The notes under the pieces were generated by a model. It made no database searches. It worked only from the letters and a program-made list of their open reading frames with translations, and was not told the origin of the DNA. A stretch of 44,508 nucleotides of DNA from Chitinophaga pinensis. GTDB lineage: Bacteria > Bacteroidota > Bacteroidia > 2-12-FULL-35-15. Position 1 is the stretch's first letter; every line of letters starts with the position of its first letter. The translations under genes were made by a program, and so were the position numbers. This document shows, one piece after another, positions 6,673 through 16,000 of this stretch. The DNA is taken from assembly GCA_945879015.1 (NCBI GenBank), contig CAMCUO010000023.1:1-44508 (forward strand). The letters are read 5' to 3'.

Positions 6673-9600
6673 TTGAATAAAATTTACTCAACATATTTAC
6701 GTGTCGTTTTAGTCTTTTCAATAGTTCTTGGATTTGCCACTTCTGGCTTTTCTCAGGAATTTAAATTCAGCCACATTAATTCTGAGCAAGGCTTATCCAT
6801 GGGAGTGGTGAATTGCGTTTTGCAGGATAGCAGAGGTTTTATGTGGTTTGGAACTCAGGATGGTTTAAATAAATATGATGGATATAACATTACTGTTTTT
6901 AAAAATAATCAGATAGATTCTAATTCACTTTCCAATAATTTTATCAATGTGCTTTACGAAACCAGAAATGGTGAATTGCTTATTGGTACTAACGGTGGCG
7001 GGTATGATTCGTACAATTTAAGTACAGGAAAATTTACTCATCATATCGGAGCTCAAGGAAAAAAAAACAGCTTGAGCAACAACAATGTTAAATCAATTTT
7101 GGAAGATAAAGAAGGCTTGATTTGGATTGGAACAGATGATGGTTTGAATTCCTATGACTGGAAAACAAAAAAAATCATCCGTTATCTTAACGATAGTAAG
7201 AATGCGAATACTATTTCCAGTAACAATGTCTGGAGTCTTCACGAAGGTTCAGACGGCAAACTATGGATAGGAACATACGGAGGAGGATTGAATTCGTTTG
7301 ATAAACGCAGCGGAAAATTTGAAAACTTCAACCAGTTCAATTCTAAGGGAGAATTGATCTATGAAAGCATTGCATTAATCAGGACAATTTATGAAGATAA
7401 AGGAGGCGTGTTCTGGATTGGTACTCATGAAGGAATACAGATCTTTGACCCGCAATCGGGGAAGTTCATTAAGAACATCAGAAACAATCCTACAGATCCG
7501 AATTCTTTGATCAACAATCAGGTGATGAGTATTACGGAAGATGCAAATGGGATACTGTGGCTGGCTACCTATGGTGATGGAATAAATTTATATAATAAAA
7601 AGACTGGCCGTTTCAGAAGCATTTCTTACGATGAAAAAAATCTTGTGGGAATTACCAGTAATCAGATCAAATGTGTATATCACGATAAAGTCGGTTCTGT
7701 TTGGATCGGAACCGAAGGCGGAGGAGTGAATGCACATTTCAGGGCTTCCAGCAAATTCAAATTTTATAAAAAAACTTCAGATCTCAAAAACAGTTTAAAA
7801 AGTAGTGAAGTGCTTTCTCTGATGGAAGACAGCGATGGTTTATTATGGGTGGGTACCAGAAGAGGCGGATTAACAAGCATCGATCGTGAAGCGGATGTAT
7901 ATGAGCATTATCATGAATTGTCAACGGCTTCTAACAATTCTATCTTATCCTTGTATCAGGACCGCGAAGGAATAATTTGGGTCGGTACTTGGGGCGGAGG
8001 TTTAAATTCTTACGATAAAAAAACAAAAAAAATAGTTTCTTATCCCGAATTCAAGAATGTAAGCGCTGCCACTATCGTTTCTATTTTTCAGGATGCTGAC
8101 GGGAGTGTTTGGGTGGGAACATATGGTGCCGGAGTTTTTGTATACAATAAAAAAACAAATAAGTTTAAAAACTACACCATCGAAAACGGGCTGAGTATCG
8201 ACAATATTTATAATATTTATCAGGACAGTAAAAAAAACATCTGGATCGCAACCGATGGAGGCGGAGTGGTTAAGTTTAATTCAGCGTCAAATGTTTTTAG
8301 AATTTATAATCGTGATGAAATATCAAATAGTATTAGTTCTAATTCAGTGAATTGTTCATATGAAGATAAGGAAGGCAATATGTGGTTTGGTACATCTAAT
8401 GGATTAAATAAGTTGGATGCAAAAACTGGAAGGTTTACTTCCTATTTCGAAAAAGATGGTTTACCAAACGATTTTATTTATTGCATTTTGCCTGATGAAA
8501 AAGGGAATTTGTGGATGAGTACTAACAAAGGTGTTTCTAAATATAATCCTTCAATTAAAAATGAAAATGGTTCAGCCTTCAGCAACTATTATGTAAATGA
8601 TGGTTTGCAAGGATTGGAATTTAATCAAGGAGCATATCATCAGTGTAAAGATGGAGAAATATTTTTAGGAGGCGTAAATGGGATTAACACTTTTCATCCA
8701 GATAAAATTCAGAACAATCCAAATATTCCACAAGTACATATTATTTCATATAAGCGTTTTGGTAAAGAAGTATTGATGGATACATTGATTTATGACAAAA
8801 GATATTTGGAACTTACCTACAAACAAAACTTTTTTTCGTTTGACTTTGTGGCTTTGGATTATCAAATGCCTGGGAAAAACAAATACTCCTATATGTTGGA
8901 AGGAGTTGATGAGGATTGGTCGCCACCTAGCACACAACGTTATGCGAGTTATACTGAATTAAGCGGAGGAGATTATGTTTTGCGTGTACGCGGAGCAAAC
9001 AATGATGGAACTTGGAACAATGAAGGCTTGACACTTCGTATTAGAATCAATCCTCCTTTCTGGAAAACAAAATTGTTTTATGCTCTTTGCATCTTAATTA
9101 TTATTGTTGGTTTCTGGGGCTTTGTGAAATATAGAACAAGTTCAATTAAGCGAGAAAATAAAATATTGGAAGAAAAAGTAGAAGAACGAACACAAGAATT
9201 AGCTCAAAAAAATAAAGACATCACAAGTAGTATTCAATATGCGAAACGTATTCAGTTAGCTATTTTGCCTCCATTAGAGCAAATATTCAAATATTTCCCT
9301 CAGTCGTTTGTATTGTACAAACCCAAAGATATAGTAAGTGGTGATTTTTATTGGTTTGGAGTAAAAGATGGCAAAAAAATAATTGCTGCAGTAGATTGTA
9401 CTGGTCATGGTGTACCTGGAGCTTTTATGAGTATGATCGGACATAATTTGTTGAACCAAATCATCAGTGAAAACGGAATTACTCAACCCGATGAGATCTT
9501 GAATGCATTACACAGAGGTGTTCAGGCGGCATTAAAACAAGGAACCAATGTAGTTGATACAAGCGATGGAATGGATGTTGCCATTTGTTGTATCGATTCA

Positions 9601-9972
9601 AAAAATAATGAATTGGAATTTGCTGGAGCATACCGACCATTATTCATAGTAAATGGAGAAAAATTTGAAAAAATAGAGGCAGATAAAAATCCCATTGGTG
9701 GCTCACAGTTGGATGCCGACCGTAAATTTACAGCTCATAAAGTTAAAATTAATAAAGGAGATACATTTTACATGGCTTCTGACGGGTATGCGGATCAATT
9801 TGGAGGAGAAAAAGGCAAGAAATTTATGGTAAAACGATTCAATGAATTAATGTTAGCAATGCAGTCGCAAAACATGTATGAACAGTGTAAAACCTTAGAT
9901 TCAACCTTTGAAAACTGGAGAGGAACATATCAGCAAATTGACGATATTTTGGTGATCGGAATCCGATTTTAA
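6673..9972 (+). CDS. Beta-propeller sensor fused to SpoIIE-type PP2C phosphatase
   Basis: Envelope receptor with a phosphatase output. The 1099-residue protein starts at TTG (6673), the start that gives a clean signal peptide ending near SGFSQ (residue 27). Fourteen repeats of the form EDxxGxxWIGTxxGGLNxYD fill about 40-680, enough for two seven-bladed Reg_prop propellers. A Y_Y_Y domain follows (about 690-790), then one membrane helix (about 799-820), a coiled coil, the linker SIQYAKRIQLAILPP and a PP2C domain from about 860. Catalytic motifs are DIVSGDFYW, AAVDCTGHGVPGA and ASDGYADQFGG. The layout is that of hybrid two-component receptors with the histidine kinase replaced by a phosphatase. 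Known relatives bind extracellular carbohydrates; the ligand here is unknown. A weak -7 box TATATTTA is at 6648-6655. Confidence 0.88.
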   Translation: MNKIYSTYLRVVLVFSIVLGFATSGFSQEFKFSHINSEQGLSMGVVNCVLQDSRGFMWFGTQDGLNKYDGYNITVFKNNQIDSNSLSNNFINVLYETRNGELLIGTNGGGYDSYNLSTGKFTHHIGAQGKKNSLSNNNVKSILEDKEGLIWIGTDDGLNSYDWKTKKIIRYLNDSKNANTISSNNVWSLHEGSDGKLWIGTYGGGLNSFDKRSGKFENFNQFNSKGELIYESIALIRTIYEDKGGVFWIGTHEGIQIFDPQSGKFIKNIRNNPTDPNSLINNQVMSITEDANGILWLATYGDGINLYNKKTGRFRSISYDEKNLVGITSNQIKCVYHDKVGSVWIGTEGGGVNAHFRASSKFKFYKKTSDLKNSLKSSEVLSLMEDSDGLLWVGTRRGGLTSIDREADVYEHYHELSTASNNSILSLYQDREGIIWVGTWGGGLNSYDKKTKKIVSYPEFKNVSAATIVSIFQDADGSVWVGTYGAGVFVYNKKTNKFKNYTIENGLSIDNIYNIYQDSKKNIWIATDGGGVVKFNSASNVFRIYNRDEISNSISSNSVNCSYEDKEGNMWFGTSNGLNKLDAKTGRFTSYFEKDGLPNDFIYCILPDEKGNLWMSTNKGVSKYNPSIKNENGSAFSNYYVNDGLQGLEFNQGAYHQCKDGEIFLGGVNGINTFHPDKIQNNPNIPQVHIISYKRFGKEVLMDTLIYDKRYLELTYKQNFFSFDFVALDYQMPGKNKYSYMLEGVDEDWSPPSTQRYASYTELSGGDYVLRVRGANNDGTWNNEGLTLRIRINPPFWKTKLFYALCILIIIVGFWGFVKYRTSSIKRENKILEEKVEERTQELAQKNKDITSSIQYAKRIQLAILPPLEQIFKYFPQSFVLYKPKDIVSGDFYWFGVKDGKKIIAAVDCTGHGVPGAFMSMIGHNLLNQIISENGITQPDEILNALHRGVQAALKQGTNVVDTSDGMDVAICCIDSKNNELEFAGAYRPLFIVNGEKFEKIEADKNPIGGSQLDADRKFTAHKVKINKGDTFYMASDGYADQFGGEKGKKFMVKRFNELMLAMQSQNMYEQCKTLDSTFENWRGTYQQIDDILVIGIRF

Positions 9973-10000
9973 ACTTTATGGTTCCATTTTCGTCATATTT

Positions 10001-10030
10001 TTGACAAATTGTAAAAAATTCCTACATTTG
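10001..10030 (+). promoter_or_regulatory. Promoter of the lipoprotein gene at 10073
   Basis: A -33 element TTGAC beginning at 10001 and a -7 box TACATTTG at 10023-10030 are separated by 19 bp, a close match to the Bacteroidota consensus. The predicted start of transcription near 10037 leaves a leader of about 36 nt. This separates the lipoprotein from the phosphatase gene upstream. Confidence 0.7.
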
Positions 10031-10072
10031 ACGCTAGGATAAAGCCTTCAAAAAACTTAAAACCCCAATACC

Positions 10073-10900
10073 ATGAAACGTATTCTATATTCAACGGTGT
10101 TATTTGTTTCTGCAGTAACTGCATTAACTTTTAATTCCTGTAAAAAAGAAGAACCAGATACCGAAACTCAATCTGCTGTAGATAACAGTGTTTGTGAAGG
10201 CGAATTTACTGGGCGAATGGGTGTTATCAATAGTTATGCTATCAAAGAACAGGGTGTAAAATCGATGAGGGCAGCAGGTCAACCTATAATTAGCTTTATT
10301 GCTGCTGATACTTTAGATGGTTTCCCTATTACAATGTATATTGATTATGGTACTTTAGGAATTGTTGATCCAATTGATGGAAAAACACGTAAAGGGCAAG
10401 TGACTGCAAAATTTAGTAACTCTTGGGATACCTTAGGCACAAATGTTACTGTTAAATTGATAAACTATTATGTAAAAACAGCGACAGGGACTAATTTTGT
10501 AAAATATGATTGTGATAGCATCATGATTGGTCATCCGTCAGCTAATACATATACAAACAGCGTTGTAGGTGGAAAATGTGTTGCAGCTAGCTGGAACTTA
10601 GAGTGGGCTTGTACAAGAACATTGACTCAGACGGCTGGAATGGGAGACACTCTTTTAACAAACGATATTTACCAGTTTACAGGTAGTGCTCAAGGTAAGA
10701 CTCGTGAAGGTAAAAACTATACAGTGAATGTAACAACTCCTGTTGTGAAAAGCATGTCTTGTGCTTGGATTCAAGAAGGAAGAATAGATTTGACTCCTGA
10801 AGGCAAAGCTACACGTACAGTTGATTATGGTTCAGGAATTTGTGATGATCAGGCAACACTTACCATTAATGGTAATACTTTTGCTTTTACAATGAATTGA
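10073..10900 (+). CDS. Lipoprotein of unknown function
   Basis: Predicted exported lipoprotein of 275 residues. A hydrophobic signal segment (residues 4-20) ends in a lipobox with Cys23 (FNSCKKEE), a form common in Bacteroidota outer-membrane lipoproteins. The mature part is rich in beta strands, Thr and Gly, with about six further cysteines, and ends with a repeat-like beta hairpin (ATLTINGNTFAFTMN). I recognise the TRTVDYGSGICD segment as typical of a family of uncharacterised Bacteroidota lipoproteins, but know no function. It has its own strong promoter and lies between a receptor phosphatase and the SiaB/SiaC pair, on the same strand. Confidence 0.75.
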   Translation: MKRILYSTVLFVSAVTALTFNSCKKEEPDTETQSAVDNSVCEGEFTGRMGVINSYAIKEQGVKSMRAAGQPIISFIAADTLDGFPITMYIDYGTLGIVDPIDGKTRKGQVTAKFSNSWDTLGTNVTVKLINYYVKTATGTNFVKYDCDSIMIGHPSANTYTNSVVGGKCVAASWNLEWACTRTLTQTAGMGDTLLTNDIYQFTGSAQGKTREGKNYTVNVTTPVVKSMSCAWIQEGRIDLTPEGKATRTVDYGSGICDDQATLTINGNTFAFTMN

Positions 10901-10987
10901 TGTATTGTTTTGAAATTCTTATTTTGTAAGGTTTTTCAATCAATTTGCGAGTTTAATTAATAAGAAGTAAAAAATTAGTGTTTACTG

Positions 10988-11017
10988 TTTGATTAATTAA
11001 ACTTATTTATATATTTG
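10988..11017 (+). promoter_or_regulatory. Promoter of the siaB-siaC-like operon
   Basis: TTTG at 10988-10991 and TATATTTG at 11010-11017, 18 bp apart, match the -33 and -7 elements of Bacteroidota. The leader before the ATG at 11070 would be about 45 nt. Confidence 0.6.
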
Positions 11018-11069
11018 CTTGATTAATAAATTAGGAATTATCCCCTTTGTCTATTTAACTTAGAGTTTT

Positions 11070-11615
11070 ATGATGTTAGATACTTACGATTTTTACGATA
11101 AAATGGAACGTAATAATATTATGCTCTCTTTCAAAGGTGATATCACTTCTGAATTACTTACCTGCATTTTGCAGATTATGGAATCCAAATTGGATAATTT
11201 GCAAGAAGAACCAAAGATTAAAAAGAAAGTTTACAACGTATTAGTTGAGTGCCTTCAAAACCTTTATCACCATATGGATGAAGTAGCACCCGAACAAAAT
11301 GACGTTCTTCGTTCTGCGATATTTATGATTGGCAAATTAGATAATCAATACAATATTGTAACAGGGAATTGTATTAAAAAAGAAAAGGTAGAAGCATTAA
11401 AAAAACGTTTAGAGGATATTAATTTATTATCTAAAGAAGAATTAAAAGAATATTACAAGGCAGTATTAAATAATGGTGAAATGTCATTTAAAGGTGGAGG
11501 TGGATTAGGGATGATAGACATAGCACGTAAAACAGGAGAGAAATTAAATTTTAATTTTTCACCAGTCGACGATAAATTTTCATTTTTCAGTTTAAATATT
11601 AAAATATCACAATAA
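11070..11615 (+). CDS. SiaB-family protein kinase (DUF6272)
   Basis: Predicted GHKL-fold serine/threonine kinase that phosphorylates the SiaC-type protein encoded next. The 181-residue protein has an N-box VLVECLQNLYHH (Glu60, Asn64) and a glycine-rich ATP-lid motif GGGGLGMIDIARK at 142-154, the pattern of SiaB and of anti-sigma kinases. SiaB in Pseudomonas aeruginosa phosphorylates SiaC. The partner gene follows after 10 bp, so the two are surely co-transcribed. ATG codons at 11070 and 11073 are both usable. No GGDEF gene (siaD) is in the window. The family is assigned from memory of the motif layout; activity is inferred. Confidence 0.82.
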   Translation: MMLDTYDFYDKMERNNIMLSFKGDITSELLTCILQIMESKLDNLQEEPKIKKKVYNVLVECLQNLYHHMDEVAPEQNDVLRSAIFMIGKLDNQYNIVTGNCIKKEKVEALKKRLEDINLLSKEELKEYYKAVLNNGEMSFKGGGGLGMIDIARKTGEKLNFNFSPVDDKFSFFSLNIKISQ

Positions 11616-11625
11616 AAATAAGATT

Positions 11626-12006
11626 ATGGAAAAAATTTCAATTGAAGGAACACCAAAAACTCCAACTATCAATTTTGATATAGCAAAAGGTTTTTTAGAA
11701 ATCAAAGGTCGCTCAATCCCTGAGAACTCAATCGAGTTTTACAAGCCATTAGTGGATTGGTTAGAAAAATATGCAGCTAATCCTCAGTCGGCTACCAACG
11801 TTAATATTCAGTTAGAATATTTTAACACAAGTTCATCTAAATGTATTTTAGATGTATTTAAAAAGTTGGAAGCTATCAACAAAGGTGGTAGTGCAGTTGT
11901 TATCAATTGGCATTACGAAGAAGATGATGAGGATATGTTAGAAGCAGGTGAAGATTACCAAGCGATTATCAATGTGCCGTTTAAAATGGTGCAGGTAGCA
12001 GAATAA
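11626..12006 (+). CDS. SiaC-family regulatory phosphoprotein (DUF1987)
   Basis: Small cytoplasmic protein whose phosphorylation state carries the signal of a Sia-type switch. The 126-residue product has the family features IEGTPKTPTI near the start, GRSIPENSIEFY at 28-39 and the phosphosite loop YFNTSSSKC with Thr68. This residue falls in the same NTSS context, and at the same number, as the phosphorylated Thr68 I recall for P. aeruginosa SiaC. It is the second gene of a two-gene operon with the SiaB-like kinase. In Pseudomonas unphosphorylated SiaC binds and activates the diguanylate cyclase SiaD. No such partner is seen here, so the target is open. Confidence 0.88.
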   Translation: MEKISIEGTPKTPTINFDIAKGFLEIKGRSIPENSIEFYKPLVDWLEKYAANPQSATNVNIQLEYFNTSSSKCILDVFKKLEAINKGGSAVVINWHYEEDDEDMLEAGEDYQAIINVPFKMVQVAE

Positions 12007-12027
12007 TAAAACACTTTAAATTTATAT

Positions 12028-12075
12028 TTAAAGCGAGATAAAAGTGCATTTGCATTTTTTTCTCGCTTTTTATTT
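12028..12075. terminator. Terminator between the siaC-like gene and the anti-sigma gene
   Basis: AAAGCGAGA (12030-12038) pairs with TCTCGCTTT (12061-12069) across a 22-nt loop, and a T-rich tract follows. It lies between convergent genes. It probably serves the plus-strand operon and perhaps both strands. Confidence 0.65.
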
Positions 12076-12080
12076 TTCCA

Positions 12081-12959
12081 TTATACACTTCCCATCAAAT
12101 ACATGGCACTCATTGTCGGATTTAAACTTCCACCTTTTTTCTCCAAAGTAACAGCAAATGCCTGAGCACCACTTATTGATTTCATTTTGTGAATAGCACC
12201 AGGAGCTTCCATGTCCATCATTCCTGCATCTATTGGTTTACCATCTATTATTGCCCATAATTGATATTGTTTATCCTTTGCTGGCATAGGCAAATAGTTT
12301 ACATTGATGTAAACATCTTCAGTAGTTTGATTCCAGTAAATAGCTGCTAAAGCTTTGGGCGCAATCTCCATTCCCTTCAACATAATTTTTTTGTTATCAG
12401 GATTCATCAAAACAGCCATCTCTTGAGCCATTTCACCGTACGATTTGGATTGTGCTTCAAAGTCTTTTACATATTTTTCTTTTTCAGAACTAAGAACAGA
12501 TAACTGATCGTCTGAATCGCGTAACTTATCCATCAAAATAATATTATAGATAGCGCTAGCAATAAGTAAAGTGAAAGAGGCTGCAACAAGCCAAAGAATT
12601 GAAGTGTTTTTTTGTTTATCGATGGAAATAATACTCGTCTCTTTTATATCAATTTTGGCAAGAATTTTTTCTTTTAAAGCAGGAGGAGGGTTTTTTGCAG
12701 CATATTTTAATAATGTGTTTTCTGAAAGTTCAATATGCGTTTTTAATTCTGGGTATTGCAAAGCCATAGCAGTAACTTCTGCCATTTCTGAATTTGAAAG
12801 CTGTCCTAAAACATAACTTTCAATTATTCCAGATGATATGTAATCCTCAATTCCAAATAAAGCTGAAGAGTAGCTGTTATATAAGGCGTCAAATGCTTTT
12901 ATATCCTTACTTTTTAATAAGGATACCAGTTCATCTTCCGTATAACTATTTGTTTTCAA
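12081..12959 (-). CDS. Anti-sigma factor with fused ECF sigma N-terminal stub
   Basis: Residues 37-292 read as a Bacteroidota RskA-type anti-sigma factor: IEDYISSGIIESYVLG at 37-52, a helical sigma-binding region, one membrane helix at about 122-142, a coiled coil and a periplasmic RskA domain (YQLWAIIDGKPIDAG near 232). Residues 1-36 instead match the beginning of an ECF sigma factor, EDELVSLLKSKDIKAFDALY followed by SALFG, region 2.1. The join is at 12849-12854 (GGA|ATT GAG). No anti-sigma ATG remains at the join. The start is TTG at 12959, 13 bp after a -7 box TATTTTTG (12980-12973), that is, at the old sigma start. The simplest reading is an internal deletion joining two adjacent genes in frame; an assembly error is the main alternative. 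Confidence 0.85.
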   Translation of the reverse strand: MKTNSYTEDELVSLLKSKDIKAFDALYNSYSSALFGIEDYISSGIIESYVLGQLSNSEMAEVTAMALQYPELKTHIELSENTLLKYAAKNPPPALKEKILAKIDIKETSIISIDKQKNTSILWLVAASFTLLIASAIYNIILMDKLRDSDDQLSVLSSEKEKYVKDFEAQSKSYGEMAQEMAVLMNPDNKKIMLKGMEIAPKALAAIYWNQTTEDVYINVNYLPMPAKDKQYQLWAIIDGKPIDAGMMDMEAPGAIHKMKSISGAQAFAVTLEKKGGSLNPTMSAMYLMGSV

Positions 12960-12981
12960 ATTTTGTCCAAAACAAAAATAA

Positions 12982-13012
12982 AAAAAAGCTTCTTTTTTGT
13001 AAGAAGCTTTTT
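12982..13012 (-). terminator. Terminator of the ABC transporter gene
   Basis: AAGCTTCTT and AAGAAGCTT form a 9-bp stem around a short loop, with A and T runs on the two sides. It lies 20 bp past the stop of the minus-strand ABC gene. Its T run overlaps the -7 box (12973-12980) of the fused anti-sigma gene, so one gene's stop and the next gene's start are packed together. Confidence 0.75.
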
Positions 13013-13031
13013 AAAAAGTATCAATTTTTTA

Positions 13032-16000
13032 TTAGCGTACTTTTTTTCTGCTGAACTTACTAAATAAAATTTCCAATCCCCTAATTAACTTCTTTAATAA
13101 ATCAAAGTAAAGTGTGATGGCTAATATCAAAGACATTCCCCAAATAACAAGAATATTCACATTGTAAGTATCATAATATTTTCCAAAGAATTTCTTACGA
13201 GGAGCAAAAAAGTGTGCTCTTCCCATATCAGAATCTACTGGATCTAAATAGATAGGGTCAATCTTTTGAACATAAGCTCCATCCAAATCTAAAATACGAT
13301 AAGGAGTATTTCTATTTGTTACCAAATCTTGCAAACTCTCATTTTCATAATCGTCCTTATCTTTCGAATATTGTTTACGTGAAACACTGTCTTTTGTCAT
13401 TGCATTAACCTCTTTTTCTCTTAAGGCTGTTGCGCGTTTGAAATTATTCAAATAAACGTTTCTCAAAGTGTTGCTAGTGAAATCTTTTATTTGGTTTGAA
13501 ACCGCTGGACTAAAAGCTGCTAGGGTCAAATTTTCTAATCCATCGCATTTTAATTTTTCATTACCTGGAACTTTCAATTCTTTTCTAATTTCACTTTGAA
13601 TCATTTTCAAAGCGTCTTCAACTTCCTTTTTGCTTTCTGGTTTTATGTAATTTGTTTCACAAAACTCAATTTTTTTAGTCATATCAGTCAACCAATAATC
13701 TTTCTTATAAGTTGCGATGTGAATTGCTTTATCGAATTTGTAAGTCTTTTTAGTAAACTTATTATCTTTAAATTGTTTAACTGCCAAAGCCTCAAATGCC
13801 CAACGCGATGCCATAATATCGCCAACCAATGGAACAACACTTTGAGATGTAATGATAGGATTCAATTTATCGAATTTCACCATAACACCACTAAACAATA
13901 ATTGCGGGATAATTAAAATTGGAATCAAGATATAAATCGTAACAGCTGAATTGAAACTTGCTGAAATGTTTAATCCTAACATGTTGGCAAAACAGAAAGT
14001 ACTGAATAATAAAACCCAATAAGGGAATATCATTCCTTGTATTTCAAGTACATAATTACCAACTAACACAAACAAAATAGCTTGTATGGAAGACAAAGTA
14101 AACATGATTATTATCTTCGACCACAAATAACTTCCTTTACTAAGATTTAGAAAAGATTCACGTTTTTGAATTTTTTTATCACGAATAATTTCTTCCGCAC
14201 TCACTGTTAATCCAATGAACAAAGAAACTACCACTGCCATAAACATGTAAATGATTATATTCTCGTTTTCACGGAAAGTATAACCTTCTTTGTTTGACAG
14301 ATCCAAATTTACAAACTTGATAAAGTATGCAAGAATGAATGCCAATAATGGAGCTTCTAAGAAGTTGATAGAAATGTATTGTGTGTTTGTCATTTTCGAC
14401 AAAACATCACGGGTCATAAATACTTTAAATTGTTTGAACTTGTTTGGAATTTTAAAAGTACTTTCAGGAATTTCAGTAATATTTTCAAATTCTTCAATCG
14501 ACTTCTCAATTTTTTCTCTGTAATGAACATTCCATTCTGGTGGAGATACTTTTCTGTTACGAGTAATGTTACCGTATTCGTCTAATACCTTCGATTCGAT
14601 AATGTTAAAAACCTGTTCGGGATTTACGTTACCACATTCTATACATTCGCTTTCGTTACTATTTACATGGTTTACAACAGTTTTGAAATAGATAACCGAA
14701 TCAACTGGATTGCCATAATAAATCGGGAAACCGCCCACATCCAAAATCATCAATTTGTCGAACATCTTAAAAATGTCGGATGATGGTTGGTGGATTACTA
14801 CAAAAACCAATTTGCCTTTCAAAGCAAGTTCTTTTAGTAAGTCCATAATATTTTCCGAATCTCTTGATGATAAACCAGAAGTTGGCTCATCTACAAACAA
14901 AACGGAAGGCTCACGAATTAATTCTAATGCAATGTTCAAACGTTTACGTTGTCCACCAGAAATTGTTTTCTCTAAAGGACTTCCAACTTTTAAATCTTTT
15001 GTTTCAATTAAACCTATGCTAGTTAAAACATCTGTTACCATCTGTGTGATAACGGCATCTGTTTTATTTCCGAAACAAAGTTTTGCATTGTAAAATAAAT
15101 TTTGGAAAACGCTCAACTCTTCTATCAATAAATCGTCTTGAGAAACGTGACCAATAACTCCTTCAATTTTTTCTTTTTCAGAATGAATATTAATTCCGTT
15201 AATTTTTACAGAACCTCCACTCGGAATTTCCATTCCATTCAAAACGTTTAACAATGTGGACTTTCCTGCACCAGAACCACCCATGATTCCAATTAACTTT
15301 CCCGAATCCTCACTGAAATTAATGTCACGTAATCCTAATTTTCCACTTTTGAATTTATATTCTAAATTTTTAACTACAAATGATACTTTCGCTTTAGAAG
15401 TATCACTCATGAATGAACTTAAAATATCGCTATAGTAAACTGGTTTTACTTTTGAGCTTCGTAAAGATGAACCTGGTGTAAGAATAAATACTTTTCCTTT
15501 AGTAAGTATTTGCCCATTTAATAAAATATCACTTTTGCCATAATATAGCAAAGTGAACATGTTAACACTAGGAATCCAAAGCACACGTGCTTGTCCGGAA
15601 ACTCCTTCGGCATAAATATGTTTTGTTTCTTTTAACGAATGTGAAGTTTTATTGTCGATAATTAGTATGCGGGATGATTCTGGAATGGTATCTATTGCAG
15701 CTCTCACAAATTCCAAACAACGTTTAAATTCGTCATCTTCAATATTAAATGTTTCCGCCACTGTTGCAACGAATTCCATTTCTTGTTCAGCAATTTCCTT
15801 ATTGGAGTTAATAAATTCAATTAAACGAATTAACACAACCACTTTTTGAACTTGAGTAAGTTCGCTATTGATTTGTGTGCAAATTTTTAAAATTTTAACG
15901 GAGTTGAGTGATGTACGTTTTGCAGTTCCGTCTTTCTTTTTTGTAACAGCGTGATGAGCTTCTAAAAATTCATCAAAAATTGCAAGGTATTGATCAACCA

